From Candidatus Saccharimonadota bacterium (GTDB taxonomy: Bacteria; Patescibacteriota; Saccharimonadia; Saccharimonadales; Saccharimonadaceae), in NCBI GenBank assembly GCA_017519305.1, contig JAFWSN010000002.1, positions 62,001 to 126,000 of the forward strand: DNA of 64,000 bases, read 5' to 3'. Below are positions 31,237 to 40,310 of this stretch, piece by piece; within the stretch, counting starts at the first letter, position 1; the number at the start of each line of letters is the position of its first letter. Both the position numbers and the translations under genes were made by a program. The notes below the pieces were generated by a model. The model was not told where the DNA came from, did no database searches, and saw only the letters and a list, made by a program, of their open reading frames with translations.

Positions 31237-33424
31237 ATTCTTCCATCGACGTAATCAATAAATCGCGTGGTTTGTTGCCATTTGCGGCACCAATTACGCC
31301 AATTTCCTCAAACCAAATTGCAAGACCAGAAACGAACCCATGGCCCTTGCCAAGATATGTCTGGAGCATAGCGGTCGAGAATTTGCCCTTCGCTAACGAA
31401 ATTTCCACTGCACGACGCACGATTGGGTCATTCGGATCATATTTCCTACCAAGATCGCCAAATGCGCCACCATCAGCTGGGCCAAGGCCCTTAATCTGCA
31501 CTGGTTGCGAAATTACATCGTTGTTGTATTCTGGTGGACGTTGCGACTTAAGGAATTCTGCCACCTTCTCTTCTTCCTCATCGGACACCCAAGCGCCCTG
31601 GATACGGCGCGGTTGACCAGACATTTCGGTCGTGAGGAACAACATATCGCCCGAACCGAGCAACTTCTCTGCACCGGCTTTATCAAGCATCACGATTGAA
31701 TCCATCGTGCTACCTACTGAGAAAGCAATACGCGCTGGTACGTTACCCTTAATAAGACCAGTAACCACCTTTACAATTGGCTTCTGCGTTGCAAGCACTA
31801 GATGAAGACCAGCAGCACGGCCCTTCTGTGCTACGCGCACAATCGAAGGCTCTAGTTCCTTGCTTGCCTGCATCATAAGATCGCTCATTTCATCGATCAC
31901 AATCACGATGTATGGCATCTTGCCATTGCTTTGTTCTTTCTCAGCACCAGCTTCATCGCCTTCTTTCTTCTCTTTCGGCTCAGCATTGTCCTTCTCAATC
32001 ATCTTATTGTATTCGGCAATATTCTTAACCCTATTCTTAGCTAAGAGCGTATAACGACGTTCCATCTCGTTTACTGCCCATTTCAAGGCAGACACTGCCT
32101 GCGTTGTCTCAGTAATAATTGGCGTCAAAAGATGCGGAATATCAGTATATTGCACCATTTCCACCTGTTTTGGATCGATCACGATTAACTTCATATCACT
32201 TGGCGAATTGCGATACAAAAGCGACACGATCATTGCGTTCGTCATCACAGATTTACCAGAACCAGTAGTACCAGCGATCAAAAGGTGAGGCATTTTAGCG
32301 AGGTTAGCGATTACAGCACGGCCAGAAATATCCTTACCTACTGCGAAAGTCAAAGGATCAGTAGAATTCTTCCAGTCTGGACTTTCCAAGATGGAGCGGA
32401 GTCTTACGTCGGCGGCTTTCACGTTTGGAATTTCTACACCAACTAAACTCGTGCCAGGGATTGGAGCCTCAATACGCACAGATTTAACTGCCAAGTTGAG
32501 CGCCAACTCCTTATCGTGAGTCAAAATCTTCGAAAGTGCCACACCAGCTGGCGGACGCATCGTATACTGTGTAACACGCGGGCCAACGTTTGCGCCTTCC
32601 ATTTCTACTTCGATACCAAAATCGGCCAAAGTTGAGCGAATCACATACGCATTCTGTTGAATATTACCAGCATCAGCCGGCGACTGCTTCTTGGCCAAAA
32701 GATCAATTGAAGGCATCTTCCAGTTCGGATCAGATACCGCCACAAGTGCTTTTTCTTCTACTGGTTGTGCTGGAGCCTTAGCCACCGCCTTGACCGGAGC
32801 CTTCGACATATCAGCCATCGCTACACCAGAATTAACTTTAATTTCGATATCGCCAAGTTTCTTTCCTTTGACTTTATTGTCGGTTTCCTCATCATCCAAA
32901 TGTTCAACTTTTTTACCAGACTTGAGCAAATTCTTGGTGCCCTTAAAGAATGTCAGAGGTGAAATCTGCAAAATAAACAAAATTGTCGCGAAAATCAGCA
33001 CAATATAAATGAAAATCGAGACACTATTATCAAGCACCTGAGTAGTCATTTTATTCAACCATTCACCCACGATACCACCAGCACTACCAATTCCAGCAAT
33101 ACCAGCAATCCAAACAATCATCAAAAACGAAGCAATCCAAACCACTACGGCAAGTTTGTTATTCTCGCTCCTAAAAATCTTTATCGCAAGATAAACTAAA
33201 AGCATTGGAATAGCATAGGTTGCAACACCGATCGCCCAGTAGGTCCACTTATGAACTTCATTTAAGATACTGCCACCGTGGCCAAACCATGTAACCACCA
33301 AGAACAGGGCGGCCGCCATCATGAATACTGCAAAAATTTGGCGCCAAAAACCACCAGGTAGCTCGTGCTCTGCTGTAAGCTCCTTTTTAGTTGTTTTTTT
33401 CTTTCTACCTCTCTTTTTTGCCAT
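31211..33424 (-). CDS. ftsK: DNA translocase FtsK/SpoIIIE
   Basis: A 737-residue septal DNA pump. Four membrane helices occupy about residues 28-160. A short linker (Ala/Pro/Lys) leads to the motor, with Walker A GTTGSGKS and Walker B YIVIVIDEMSDLM. The C-terminal gamma winged helix (AMLQTYLGKGHGFVSGLAIWF) would recognise orientation sequences and contact Xer recombinase. The linker is far shorter than in E. coli. The ATG at 33424 lies 6 nt from a TGG-TATAAT box. Confidence 0.96.
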   Translation of the reverse strand: MAKKRGRKKKTTKKELTAEHELPGGFWRQIFAVFMMAAALFLVVTWFGHGGSILNEVHKWTYWAIGVATYAIPMLLVYLAIKIFRSENNKLAVVVWIASFLMIVWIAGIAGIGSAGGIVGEWLNKMTTQVLDNSVSIFIYIVLIFATILFILQISPLTFFKGTKNLLKSGKKVEHLDDEETDNKVKGKKLGDIEIKVNSGVAMADMSKAPVKAVAKAPAQPVEEKALVAVSDPNWKMPSIDLLAKKQSPADAGNIQQNAYVIRSTLADFGIEVEMEGANVGPRVTQYTMRPPAGVALSKILTHDKELALNLAVKSVRIEAPIPGTSLVGVEIPNVKAADVRLRSILESPDWKNSTDPLTFAVGKDISGRAVIANLAKMPHLLIAGTTGSGKSVMTNAMIVSLLYRNSPSDMKLIVIDPKQVEMVQYTDIPHLLTPIITETTQAVSALKWAVNEMERRYTLLAKNRVKNIAEYNKMIEKDNAEPKEKKEGDEAGAEKEQSNGKMPYIVIVIDEMSDLMMQASKELEPSIVRVAQKGRAAGLHLVLATQKPIVKVVTGLIKGNVPARIAFSVGSTMDSIVMLDKAGAEKLLGSGDMLFLTTEMSGQPRRIQGAWVSDEEEEKVAEFLKSQRPPEYNNDVISQPVQIKGLGPADGGAFGDLGRKYDPNDPIVRRAVEISLAKGKFSTAMLQTYLGKGHGFVSGLAIWFEEIGVIGAANGNKPRDLLITSMEEFDEIANSL

Positions 33425-33430
33425 AACCTA

Positions 33431-33439
33431 ATTATACCA
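33431..33439 (-). promoter_or_regulatory. Leaderless promoter of ftsK
   Basis: Minus-strand TGG-TATAAT (hexamer 33431-33436), 6 nt from the ftsK ATG. Confidence 0.6.
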
Positions 33440-33455
33440 CAACTTTTTTAGCCAA

Positions 33456-33482
33456 TAAAAAACCGGCTCATCTGAGCCGGCC
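33456..33482 (-). terminator. Terminator of the 166-residue membrane protein gene
   Basis: Minus-strand CCGGCTC, 4-nt loop, GAGCCGG, followed by six T. It insulates ftsK from the upstream gene. Confidence 0.88.
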
Positions 33483-33486
33483 GCTA

Positions 33487-33987
33487 TCATTCTTGGTGCC
33501 ATTTTTCTTCAAACATAGCGTTGCAGTCCATCAGGACTCCCCAAGTAATCAGCGTCATTACCATCGGTATCATAAAATGAAAACCAATGATGGCATTAGC
33601 TGCGGCAGCGAAACTACCAATGGCAAGTGCGAGCAATACTACTTCAATGCCACATATCGCATCATGATACCAATTCCACCTCTTTTTCTTAATCTCCCGA
33701 TCACAAGCCATCCAAACCAAGGAGGCCAACAGGATGTTAAGAAGGGCAATCGCCCAGAGGATGGGTACATTATCATGCGAAGTAAGCTCCGCCGCGAGCG
33801 CGAAAGGTACAAGCGAAGCAAGCACGCCAAACGGCAAAACTTGCCCCCACAAAACAGCGCGACCATAGGATTCATCATTGCCACCGATAACCTTTAAGGC
33901 TTTCCCGTGCAGAAAACCAGTTGCAAAGATCCAACCCAAGATCACTGCGACGATAATTGCGCCGCAAAAAATTCTCAGAAACAGCAT
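33487..33987 (-). CDS. Hypothetical four-helix membrane protein
   Basis: A 166-residue integral membrane protein with about four helices (near residues 5-25, 47-65, 74-94 and 112-150). A basic loop (CDREIKKKRWNWYHD) lies between the second and third pairs. I recognise no family. GGAGGGGGG precedes the ATG at 33987. The gene is a single-gene unit with its own extended -10 promoter, a leader of about 25 nt and a terminator. Confidence 0.65.
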   Translation of the reverse strand: MLFLRIFCGAIIVAVILGWIFATGFLHGKALKVIGGNDESYGRAVLWGQVLPFGVLASLVPFALAAELTSHDNVPILWAIALLNILLASLVWMACDREIKKKRWNWYHDAICGIEVVLLALAIGSFAAAANAIIGFHFMIPMVMTLITWGVLMDCNAMFEEKWHQE

Positions 33988-34019
33988 ATCGACACCCCCC
34001 TCCGCCAGTTTCTCTTTTA

Positions 34020-34028
34020 ATTATAACA
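34020..34028 (-). promoter_or_regulatory. Promoter of the four-helix membrane protein gene
   Basis: Minus-strand TGT-TATAAT (hexamer 34020-34025). Confidence 0.55.
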
Positions 34029-34084
34029 TACTTTACCGCTTCTGTCTAACCGACCCCTTTAAAACGATAGGCGATGAAACAAAA

Positions 34085-34110
34085 AACACACCAAAGCGTC
34101 TGATGTGTTC
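34085..34110 (-). terminator. tRNA-Gln terminator
   Basis: Minus-strand AACACA and TGTGTT arms around a loop of about 13 nt, followed by a T run, just after the tRNA CCA. Confidence 0.6.
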
Positions 34111-34114
34111 ATCA

Positions 34115-34189
34115 TGGCTGGACCGGCAGGATTCGAACCTGCGAATGCTGGGACCAAAACCCAGTGCCTTACCGCTTGGCGACGGTCCA
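34115..34189 (-). tRNA. tRNA-Gln (anticodon TTG)
   Basis: Acceptor TGGACCG/CGGTCCA, anticodon stem CTGGG/CCCAG with loop TTTTGGT, T-arm GCAGGTTCGAATCCTGC, discriminator G and encoded CCA. A TGG-TAGAAT box (34200-34205) lies 10 nt upstream. Confidence 0.95.
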
Positions 34190-34233
34190 ATACCACCATA
34201 TTCTACCACAAATCCCCCTCATCGTAAAGACGA

Positions 34234-35286
34234 CTATTCTGCCTGAAGTATTTCTTCGGTCGCCTTATCGTCTACTTTAGCTTCTTCAGCCAACAAATAC
34301 TTCTTCACTAACTCCCCACTCTCAGACAAATACTCCATAAAATTCTTGTCACTGCCAATTTCATATTCTGGTTTTAGCATCGCGGAAGATTCATCCTTGT
34401 TAGCAAAAGACCAGTAAATCCAACTAATTTTATTCTCGTTCAAATAGTCCATCCAGCGGCCAAATGCCTCATCATAAACTTTGCCGTCACCTTTAAAGTC
34501 AGTCGAACCACATTCGGACACGAACACCGCAAACCCCTGTTCACGGAAATTATCGATCTTGTCCCTCAAAGTTTTGTTATCAGAACCCGCATAGAAATGT
34601 AAAGCGTAGGCTACATTACTATCCTCTAGCGGCGCGCTTGCCACCGCTGCCATATCCCTACTCCAACCAGGCGTGCCAACAACCACCAATGCCTTCGGGG
34701 CATACATGCGAATCACTCCAATAACCTCTTCTGCATACGGTTTAATGTCATTATACCAATCTGTATCGCCGTTCGGCTCATTACAAATCTCGTAAATCAC
34801 ATTTGGATTTTCCTTATATTTTTCCGCCACTTCAGCGAAAAAGCTCATTGCTTCACTTCGGTAAGTCCCCGGGTTATTATCGTTCAAAATATGCCAGTCT
34901 AACACCACATACATGTCCATAGCAATCACGTTATCGATAATTTCATAGACTTTATTTTTAATCTCAGGATTTCCCACGTAGCCACCGTCATCTGGGTTCG
35001 TGTACATCGCCACACGGAAAACACTAATTCCCATCTCATTCTTTAACTTTTCCAAATTTTCCTTCGTATATAAATCACCAAACCACTGCACGCCGTGCGA
35101 GCTTACGCCAGTCAATTGAATTTCCTCGTGCCTCTCATTTACAATCTTGTTGCCCTCCACACTTAACCAACCGCTATAAGAAACGCTTTTATGATCCATT
35201 GTGTTTACCCTGATTAAATCTTTTACAATACCAAAAACCGCCAACGCCGCCACCGCCGCGCCAGCCAACCATTTTACGATTTTCAT
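34234..35286 (-). CDS. GH5-family endoglucanase-like glycoside hydrolase, membrane-anchored
   Basis: A 350-residue protein with an N-terminal signal or anchor helix (WLAGAAVAALAVFGIV) and a TIM-barrel GH5 domain. The acid/base Glu170 is in YEICNEPN and the nucleophile Glu258 in FVSECGSTD; VLDWH and the histidine of YALHFYAG are further family sites. It should cut beta-1,4-glucan outside the cell. Its start overlaps the stop of the GT2 gene in ATGA, which ties it to the polymer that gene makes, as BcsZ-type cellulases are tied to cellulose synthases. Confidence 0.9.
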   Translation of the reverse strand: MKIVKWLAGAAVAALAVFGIVKDLIRVNTMDHKSVSYSGWLSVEGNKIVNERHEEIQLTGVSSHGVQWFGDLYTKENLEKLKNEMGISVFRVAMYTNPDDGGYVGNPEIKNKVYEIIDNVIAMDMYVVLDWHILNDNNPGTYRSEAMSFFAEVAEKYKENPNVIYEICNEPNGDTDWYNDIKPYAEEVIGVIRMYAPKALVVVGTPGWSRDMAAVASAPLEDSNVAYALHFYAGSDNKTLRDKIDNFREQGFAVFVSECGSTDFKGDGKVYDEAFGRWMDYLNENKISWIYWSFANKDESSAMLKPEYEIGSDKNFMEYLSESGELVKKYLLAEEAKVDDKATEEILQAE

Positions 35287-36881
35287 TTGTCACTCCTTCC
35301 TAAAATGTCAAAGAATGCTAATAAATGATATTTTTCCACCCGGTTTGGTGTAAATTTTTTGTATTTCTTATTATTACGTACATCAAAGATAACGGCCGCT
35401 AACATATAAAGGGTATTTGCAAAAAGCCAAATGAGCGGGATGATATAACGCTCAATTCCAAGAATATTTGCCTTGTAGAAAGCTAGTCCAATACCGAAAA
35501 GACTAAGGCTAAGCAATACCAAATGGCTAGCCAATAATTTACCATCCACAACGTTCTTTTCGTTGTTGCTGCCCTTCTTAGTTACTTCAAACTTCGTACT
35601 ACCAAAACCAAGTACCTCTTTGATGATTGGGCCAACCATTAGTGGCGCCTGGATCAACTCGTAAATCTTGCTCCAAGTCGAAGATTTATGTCCATTCTCG
35701 AGCAAATCAATCACGAATCTCTTGATGAAATATTGGGTAAAGAAGATTGAAGCAAAGACCACTAGATTGCCCTGAATTGCAATAATATTAAAGAATACGA
35801 ATAGAAGCGGTAAAAGCAAATAAAGCATCCTTTTGACGCTAAACTGCCAGTAATTGATTGACACGAAATAGTCTAATTTTTGTCTAAAATTCAAACCACG
35901 ATTCCTAAACACGCCGTATCTCTTGATCGTCTGAATACAACCGCGTCCCCACCTTGAACGCTGTTTTAAGAAGCCAGGAACATTATCTACTGCTTCACCA
36001 TGCGCGAGCACATTATTGACCGCAATACCCTGATAGCCCAATGATTCGATTAACATACCAGTTGCTACGTCTTCTGCAATCGACTCTTCGGCGAAACCGC
36101 CAGCATCTTTCAAGGCTTTTCTAGAAATAACACAGTTCGTACCACACAAAATCACTGAGTTATTATTGTTACGCGCCATCTGAATATAGTGGTAGAAATA
36201 ATCCTGCTCAAACGGAATTTTAGAGCTAAGCCTTGCTTGGAAAATATCTGGATTATTAAAGCTCTGCGGAGTTTGCACGAACCCGATATTGTCATATTTC
36301 AAGAAGAACGGCATCGTCTTCATCAAGAAATCTTTGTTTGGTTGCATATCAGCATCAAAAGTCACCACGTATGGAGATTTTGTCTCTTTAAGAGCGTGGT
36401 TATAGTTCCCTGCCTTTGCCCCTTTATTATTCTGTCTAGTTAAGTGTTTTACGCCATATTTTTTGGCAAGACCAGCAAGCTCTTTCCTATTGCCATCATC
36501 GCAGAGGTAAATGTGTACTTTTTTGGTATCCGAATATTTCATCTCAGAGCAAGCTTTCATGGTTTTTTCGAGTAGCTTCGAATCCTCGTCTATGGTAGCA
36601 ATAAACACATCCACCTCTGGACAGTCTTTCATGTTGACCTTTGGAATCTCTGGTGATTTTTTGCTACGACACAAAGTATTAAAGAAGTAGATACAGAATT
36701 CAATCACTTCAATCGTCTCCGCCAAAATCACAATCAAACCGAAGATGATATCAAGCGGACCAAGGTCAAATGGCATCGTAAACGCAAAACGATAGACAAT
36801 ATAAGCTAAAGTTGTCAGAAGTGCCAAAGTATAAACGGCAATCTTAAAAGGATTTTCTCTTCTTTTGACAGAATATTTCAT
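35283..36881 (-). CDS. Cellulose-synthase-like family 2 glycosyltransferase
   Basis: A 532-residue processive GT2 resembling BcsA. Two N-terminal membrane helices precede the cytoplasmic catalytic domain, with VDVFIATIDED, the metal-binding DAD at 176-178, AEDVATGM in place of TED, and the acceptor-site QRSRW. Further membrane helices follow. The C-terminal PilZ domain that makes BcsA respond to c-di-GMP is absent. No BcsB-like partner is next to it. The product is probably a beta-glucan, perhaps cellulose; other linear polymers are possible. Confidence 0.87.
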   Translation of the reverse strand: MKYSVKRRENPFKIAVYTLALLTTLAYIVYRFAFTMPFDLGPLDIIFGLIVILAETIEVIEFCIYFFNTLCRSKKSPEIPKVNMKDCPEVDVFIATIDEDSKLLEKTMKACSEMKYSDTKKVHIYLCDDGNRKELAGLAKKYGVKHLTRQNNKGAKAGNYNHALKETKSPYVVTFDADMQPNKDFLMKTMPFFLKYDNIGFVQTPQSFNNPDIFQARLSSKIPFEQDYFYHYIQMARNNNNSVILCGTNCVISRKALKDAGGFAEESIAEDVATGMLIESLGYQGIAVNNVLAHGEAVDNVPGFLKQRSRWGRGCIQTIKRYGVFRNRGLNFRQKLDYFVSINYWQFSVKRMLYLLLPLLFVFFNIIAIQGNLVVFASIFFTQYFIKRFVIDLLENGHKSSTWSKIYELIQAPLMVGPIIKEVLGFGSTKFEVTKKGSNNEKNVVDGKLLASHLVLLSLSLFGIGLAFYKANILGIERYIIPLIWLFANTLYMLAAVIFDVRNNKKYKKFTPNRVEKYHLLAFFDILGRSDK

Positions 36882-36912
36882 AAAAACGTATCACTCCACT
36901 ATAATATCCTCC

Positions 36913-36918
36913 ATTATA
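36913..36918 (-). promoter_or_regulatory. Promoter of the GT2-GH5 unit
   Basis: Minus-strand TATAAT (36913-36918). The leader to the ATG at 36881 is about 25 nt and contains GGAG 12 nt before the start. Confidence 0.45.
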
Positions 36919-36973
36919 CACCATCACTCAAAATCATCCCAACATAAGTACAATGGAAAAATAAGGGAGTTTA

Positions 36974-36988
36974 TGTTATAATTACCCC
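36974..36988 (+). promoter_or_regulatory. Leaderless promoter of tsaD (GTG start)
   Basis: TGT-TATAAT (hexamer 36977-36982), 6 nt from the GTG at 36989. It is notable because the start is not ATG. Confidence 0.55.
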
Positions 36989-38008
36989 GTGAAAATATTG
37001 GGAATCGAAACCAGTTGTGACGAAACCGCCGCCGCCGTTGTCGAAGACGGCGTTCATATTTTGAGCAATGTCGTCGTTTCCCAAATCGATATCTTTGCCG
37101 AATATGGTGGTGTTATTCCAGAAATTGCCGCTCGCTCTCATCTTGAAGCCATGATGCCAGTCGTGAACCGTGCACTCAAAGATGCAAATTGTACCTGGGA
37201 TGACATTGATGCTATCGCTGTTACACATGCACCGGGCCTACTTGGTTCTCTGCTGATCGGCACTCTTACCGCCCGCACACTCGCCATCCTGCATAGCAAA
37301 CCACTCTATGCCGTCCACCACCTCAAATCCCACATCTACGCCAACTGGCTCGAACGCGATTCTTATCCATCCTTTCCTCTTCTCGCTCTCGTCGTCTCTG
37401 GTGGACATACTCAAATCCTCTCTATGGAGAAACACAATGATTTCAAGATTATCGGCACCACTTTTGATGATGCCGTTGGTGAATGTTTCGATAAAATCGC
37501 CAAGATTCTTGGTCTTCCCTACCCTGGTGGCCCATCTATTGCTAAGGCCGCGGTGAGTGGCGACCCAAATAAATATCGCTTCCCACATCCAAAAGTCGAT
37601 GGTTTAAATTTCTCCTTCTCCGGGCTTAAAACTGCAGTACTCCGCACCGTTCAAAAAGAGCTCGGTCTCCCTATTTCTCACCCTTCGCACGACCTCAAGA
37701 ATCACTTATCTGAGCAACAAGTGGCCGACTTTGCTGCCAGCTTCCAGAAAACCGCTGTCGATATTCTTAAAGAGAAACTTCTCGAGGCCGAAACTAAGTA
37801 TCCAGCCGAATCTATCGTCCTCGCTGGTGGTGTCTCTGCCAATCTTGCCCTAAGAGAGGCTTTAAAAGACGCCTACTTCCCAGAGCTTCGCTTCTCTGGC
37901 GACAACGGCGCCATGGTCGCCGCCGCTTGCTATTTTGAAATTCAGGATGGCAAGAAGCCAACCGATCCATATGAACTAAATATTTACCCACGCATAACCA
38001 TTTCTTAG
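36989..38008 (+). CDS. tsaD: tRNA N6-threonylcarbamoyladenosine transferase TsaD
   Basis: Transfers threonylcarbamoyl to A37 of tRNAs that read ANN codons. A 339-residue ASKHA-fold protein: ILGIETSCDETAAAVV begins it, the metal-binding histidines are in YAVHHLKSHIYAN, and THAPGLLGSL, VSGGHTQIL and AGGVSANLALR are typical. The partners TsaB, TsaC and TsaE are not in the window. GTG at 36989 is the start, set 6 nt from the -10. Confidence 0.96.
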   Translation: MKILGIETSCDETAAAVVEDGVHILSNVVVSQIDIFAEYGGVIPEIAARSHLEAMMPVVNRALKDANCTWDDIDAIAVTHAPGLLGSLLIGTLTARTLAILHSKPLYAVHHLKSHIYANWLERDSYPSFPLLALVVSGGHTQILSMEKHNDFKIIGTTFDDAVGECFDKIAKILGLPYPGGPSIAKAAVSGDPNKYRFPHPKVDGLNFSFSGLKTAVLRTVQKELGLPISHPSHDLKNHLSEQQVADFAASFQKTAVDILKEKLLEAETKYPAESIVLAGGVSANLALREALKDAYFPELRFSGDNGAMVAAACYFEIQDGKKPTDPYELNIYPRITIS

Positions 38009-38013
38009 TAGTG

Positions 38014-38032
38014 TGGTACAATAAAATTAATT
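38014..38032 (+). promoter_or_regulatory. Promoter of the FemAB pair
   Basis: TGG-TACAAT (hexamer 38017-38022), 10 nt from the ATG at 38033; no Shine-Dalgarno, so the leader is at most a few nt. Confidence 0.5.
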
Positions 38033-39337
38033 ATGACTAAAACTTTTGTCACTCTGACCCCTGAGGAATTTGATAAATTCGCCGAAAAATCGCCGATTTC
38101 CAATTTTCAACAATCATCTGCTTGGGCCAAACTTAAAGCCGATAACGGCTGGAAAGCTCACTATATTGGAGTAAAAAACGACAAAAGCGTCGTTGCCGCC
38201 GCTCTTATCCTCGAAAAACCTCTACCAATGCACCGTTCAATGTTCTATGCGCCGCATGGTCCATTACTAGATTATTCCGATACTTCCCTGTTAAAATTCT
38301 TCACCGACCATCTCAAGACCTACGCCAAAGAGCACCGAGCAATTTTTTGTAAAATCAACCCTGAAATCGTCAATATCGAACGAGACATCAATGGCTCACC
38401 TCTAGAAAACGGCGAAAACAACACCAAAATCGTCCAAAATCTCAAAAAACTCGGTTTCAAACACCGCGGTTTTAAAACTGAAGGCAATATCGAGCCACAA
38501 TATACTTTTGTGCTCAATATTAACGGTCGCAACGTCGATGAGCTCTACAACGGCCTTAAAGGCGCTCATCGCACCCGCATCCGCCAAAACGAAAAAAATC
38601 ACGTTACTGTTCGCCAGATTAGTTACGAAGAACTACCTGAATTTAAGAAAATTATGGTTCACACCGCTGATCGCCGCGGTTTCACCGACCGCCCGCTCGA
38701 ATATTACCAAAATTTCTGGAAAGCTCTAGGCGACCGCCATATCATCTATTTTTCAGAGGTCAATCTCAAAGATTACGAAGCTAGCGTCACCGCCGAAAAG
38801 GCTGTTTTGGATGAAAAACTGGCCAAATTGAACCAAAATCTCGAATCCACCTCTCATAAAGAGAAAATCGAAAAACAAATCGCCTCAGTTTGCCAAGACA
38901 TTTCCGAACTCGAAAATCGTCTTAAAAAATGCGCCTCTTATAAAAAACAAGCTAAAAACGATGTTCTTACCCTTGGTGCCCTTCAATTCGTCCGCACTAA
39001 TCGTGAAATTACCTCTGTTTTTGGCGGCAATTATGGCGATTATCGTGAATTTAATTCTGCCTATTCCCTAAACTGGGAAATGATCAAATATGCTGCCGAA
39101 AACGGCTACCAAAAATACAATTTCTACGGTATTTCCGAGTTTAAAAACCCAAAAGATCCAAGCTTTGGCCTTTACGAATTCAAACGTGGTTTTGGCGGCC
39201 AAGTCGAAGAATATATCGGTGAATTCGACCTTATTACTTCTAAATTCTGGTATCTTGGCTATAAATTAGCCTATGAACTCCCTAAAAACCTCCGTCGCCG
39301 CAAAAATAATAAGAAGTTTGCAAAGAAAGAAAGCTAA
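38033..39337 (+). CDS. FemAB/MurM-type aminoacyl-tRNA:peptidoglycan aminoacyltransferase, first copy
   Basis: A 434-residue double-GNAT protein of the FemXAB family, which adds amino acids from aminoacyl-tRNA to the stem peptide. The N-terminal SNFQQSSAWAKLK and GPLLDY blocks are typical. A helical coiled-coil arm near residues 250-310 (KLAKLNQNLES, KQIASVCQDISELENRLKK) fits the tRNA-binding arm of FemA. FGGNYGDYREFNSAYSLNW and YGISEFKNPKDPSFGLYEFKRGF are the conserved C-terminal region. It overlaps the next copy in TAATG. Confidence 0.88.
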   Translation: MTKTFVTLTPEEFDKFAEKSPISNFQQSSAWAKLKADNGWKAHYIGVKNDKSVVAAALILEKPLPMHRSMFYAPHGPLLDYSDTSLLKFFTDHLKTYAKEHRAIFCKINPEIVNIERDINGSPLENGENNTKIVQNLKKLGFKHRGFKTEGNIEPQYTFVLNINGRNVDELYNGLKGAHRTRIRQNEKNHVTVRQISYEELPEFKKIMVHTADRRGFTDRPLEYYQNFWKALGDRHIIYFSEVNLKDYEASVTAEKAVLDEKLAKLNQNLESTSHKEKIEKQIASVCQDISELENRLKKCASYKKQAKNDVLTLGALQFVRTNREITSVFGGNYGDYREFNSAYSLNWEMIKYAAENGYQKYNFYGISEFKNPKDPSFGLYEFKRGFGGQVEEYIGEFDLITSKFWYLGYKLAYELPKNLRRRKNNKKFAKKES

Positions 39338-40281
39338 TGAAAACTCCCCTGTTACAATCCAAAAAATGGCAAAAACTCCAAGACGATTTAAAAGAAGTTA
39401 ATTTTTTCAAAGAAACTGAAGAATTTAGCTATCTTGCAATCCTCAAAGATACCCCTTGCGGCAAATATCTTTATACCCCTTATGGACCGTGCGCCGAAGA
39501 CACCAAAAATTTCAGAAAAGCCGTAGACGACCTAGTTGCTTTAGCTAAAGAAAAACAGGCTCTTTTCGTCCGCATCGAGCCAACTACCCCTAAAAATCCG
39601 GCCGAAATCTTGAAGGGGCTCAAAATCAAAAAGTCCACCGACATTAATCCGGCTCATACCTGGGTTATTGATCTTAACTGCTCAGATGACGAACTTAAAG
39701 CCAAACTCCCTTCCCGCCTCTATCGCTACTACAAAAAATACCAAAAAACTGGTATCACAATTGAAACTTCGAAAAACCCAGAAGACATTAAATATCTCTT
39801 AGATTTGCAAACTAAGCTCGCTAAAACCAAGAAGATCAATACCTTCTCAGAAGATTATCTAAAAACCGAGCTCAGCCAAGATTTTGCCACCCTTTACCTC
39901 GTTAAATACACCGAAGAAGGCGCCAAAGAATCAAAGATCATTGCTGCCGGCTTAGTTTTCGACGACGAAGACACTCGCTATAATCTTCAGGGAGCTCAAG
40001 ATGAAAATTACCGCAAGCTCCACGCCACTGGTATTCTTACGATTCAACTAATTCTAGACGCTAAGGCTAAGGGTCTTTCCCTTTTCGACTGTTGGGGCAT
40101 CGCTCCAGAAGGCGCACCGAAAAATCACCCGTGGCAAGGCTTTACTGAATTCAAAAAGACCTTCGACGGTCGCGCTGTAGAATACGCCGGCGCCTACGAT
40201 ATTATCTTAAGGTCCGGCAAATATCGCCTCTACAATCTTATCCGCTTCATCAATCGCAAACTACGCAAAATCAAAGCTTAA
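39337..40281 (+). CDS. FemAB-type aminoacyltransferase, second copy without coiled-coil arm
   Basis: A 314-residue FemXAB-family protein coupled to the first copy through a 1-nt overlap. It shares TPYGPC, HTWVIDL, LPSRLYRYYKKYQK and FDCWGIAPEGAPKNHPW, but the helical arm is missing. Two coupled enzymes suggest an interpeptide bridge with at least two added residues or positions; this is inference. The unit ends at a strong terminator. Confidence 0.85.
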   Translation: MKTPLLQSKKWQKLQDDLKEVNFFKETEEFSYLAILKDTPCGKYLYTPYGPCAEDTKNFRKAVDDLVALAKEKQALFVRIEPTTPKNPAEILKGLKIKKSTDINPAHTWVIDLNCSDDELKAKLPSRLYRYYKKYQKTGITIETSKNPEDIKYLLDLQTKLAKTKKINTFSEDYLKTELSQDFATLYLVKYTEEGAKESKIIAAGLVFDDEDTRYNLQGAQDENYRKLHATGILTIQLILDAKAKGLSLFDCWGIAPEGAPKNHPWQGFTEFKKTFDGRAVEYAGAYDIILRSGKYRLYNLIRFINRKLRKIKA

Positions 40282-40310
40282 AAAATGCCCCTCCGGGGGC
40301 GTTTTTTATT
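40281..40310. terminator. Bidirectional terminator between femAB genes and the transposase-like gene
   Basis: AAAAAATGCCCC, TCCG loop, GGGGGCGTTTTTTA. It overlaps the start of the 3' region of the convergent gene. Confidence 0.88.
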
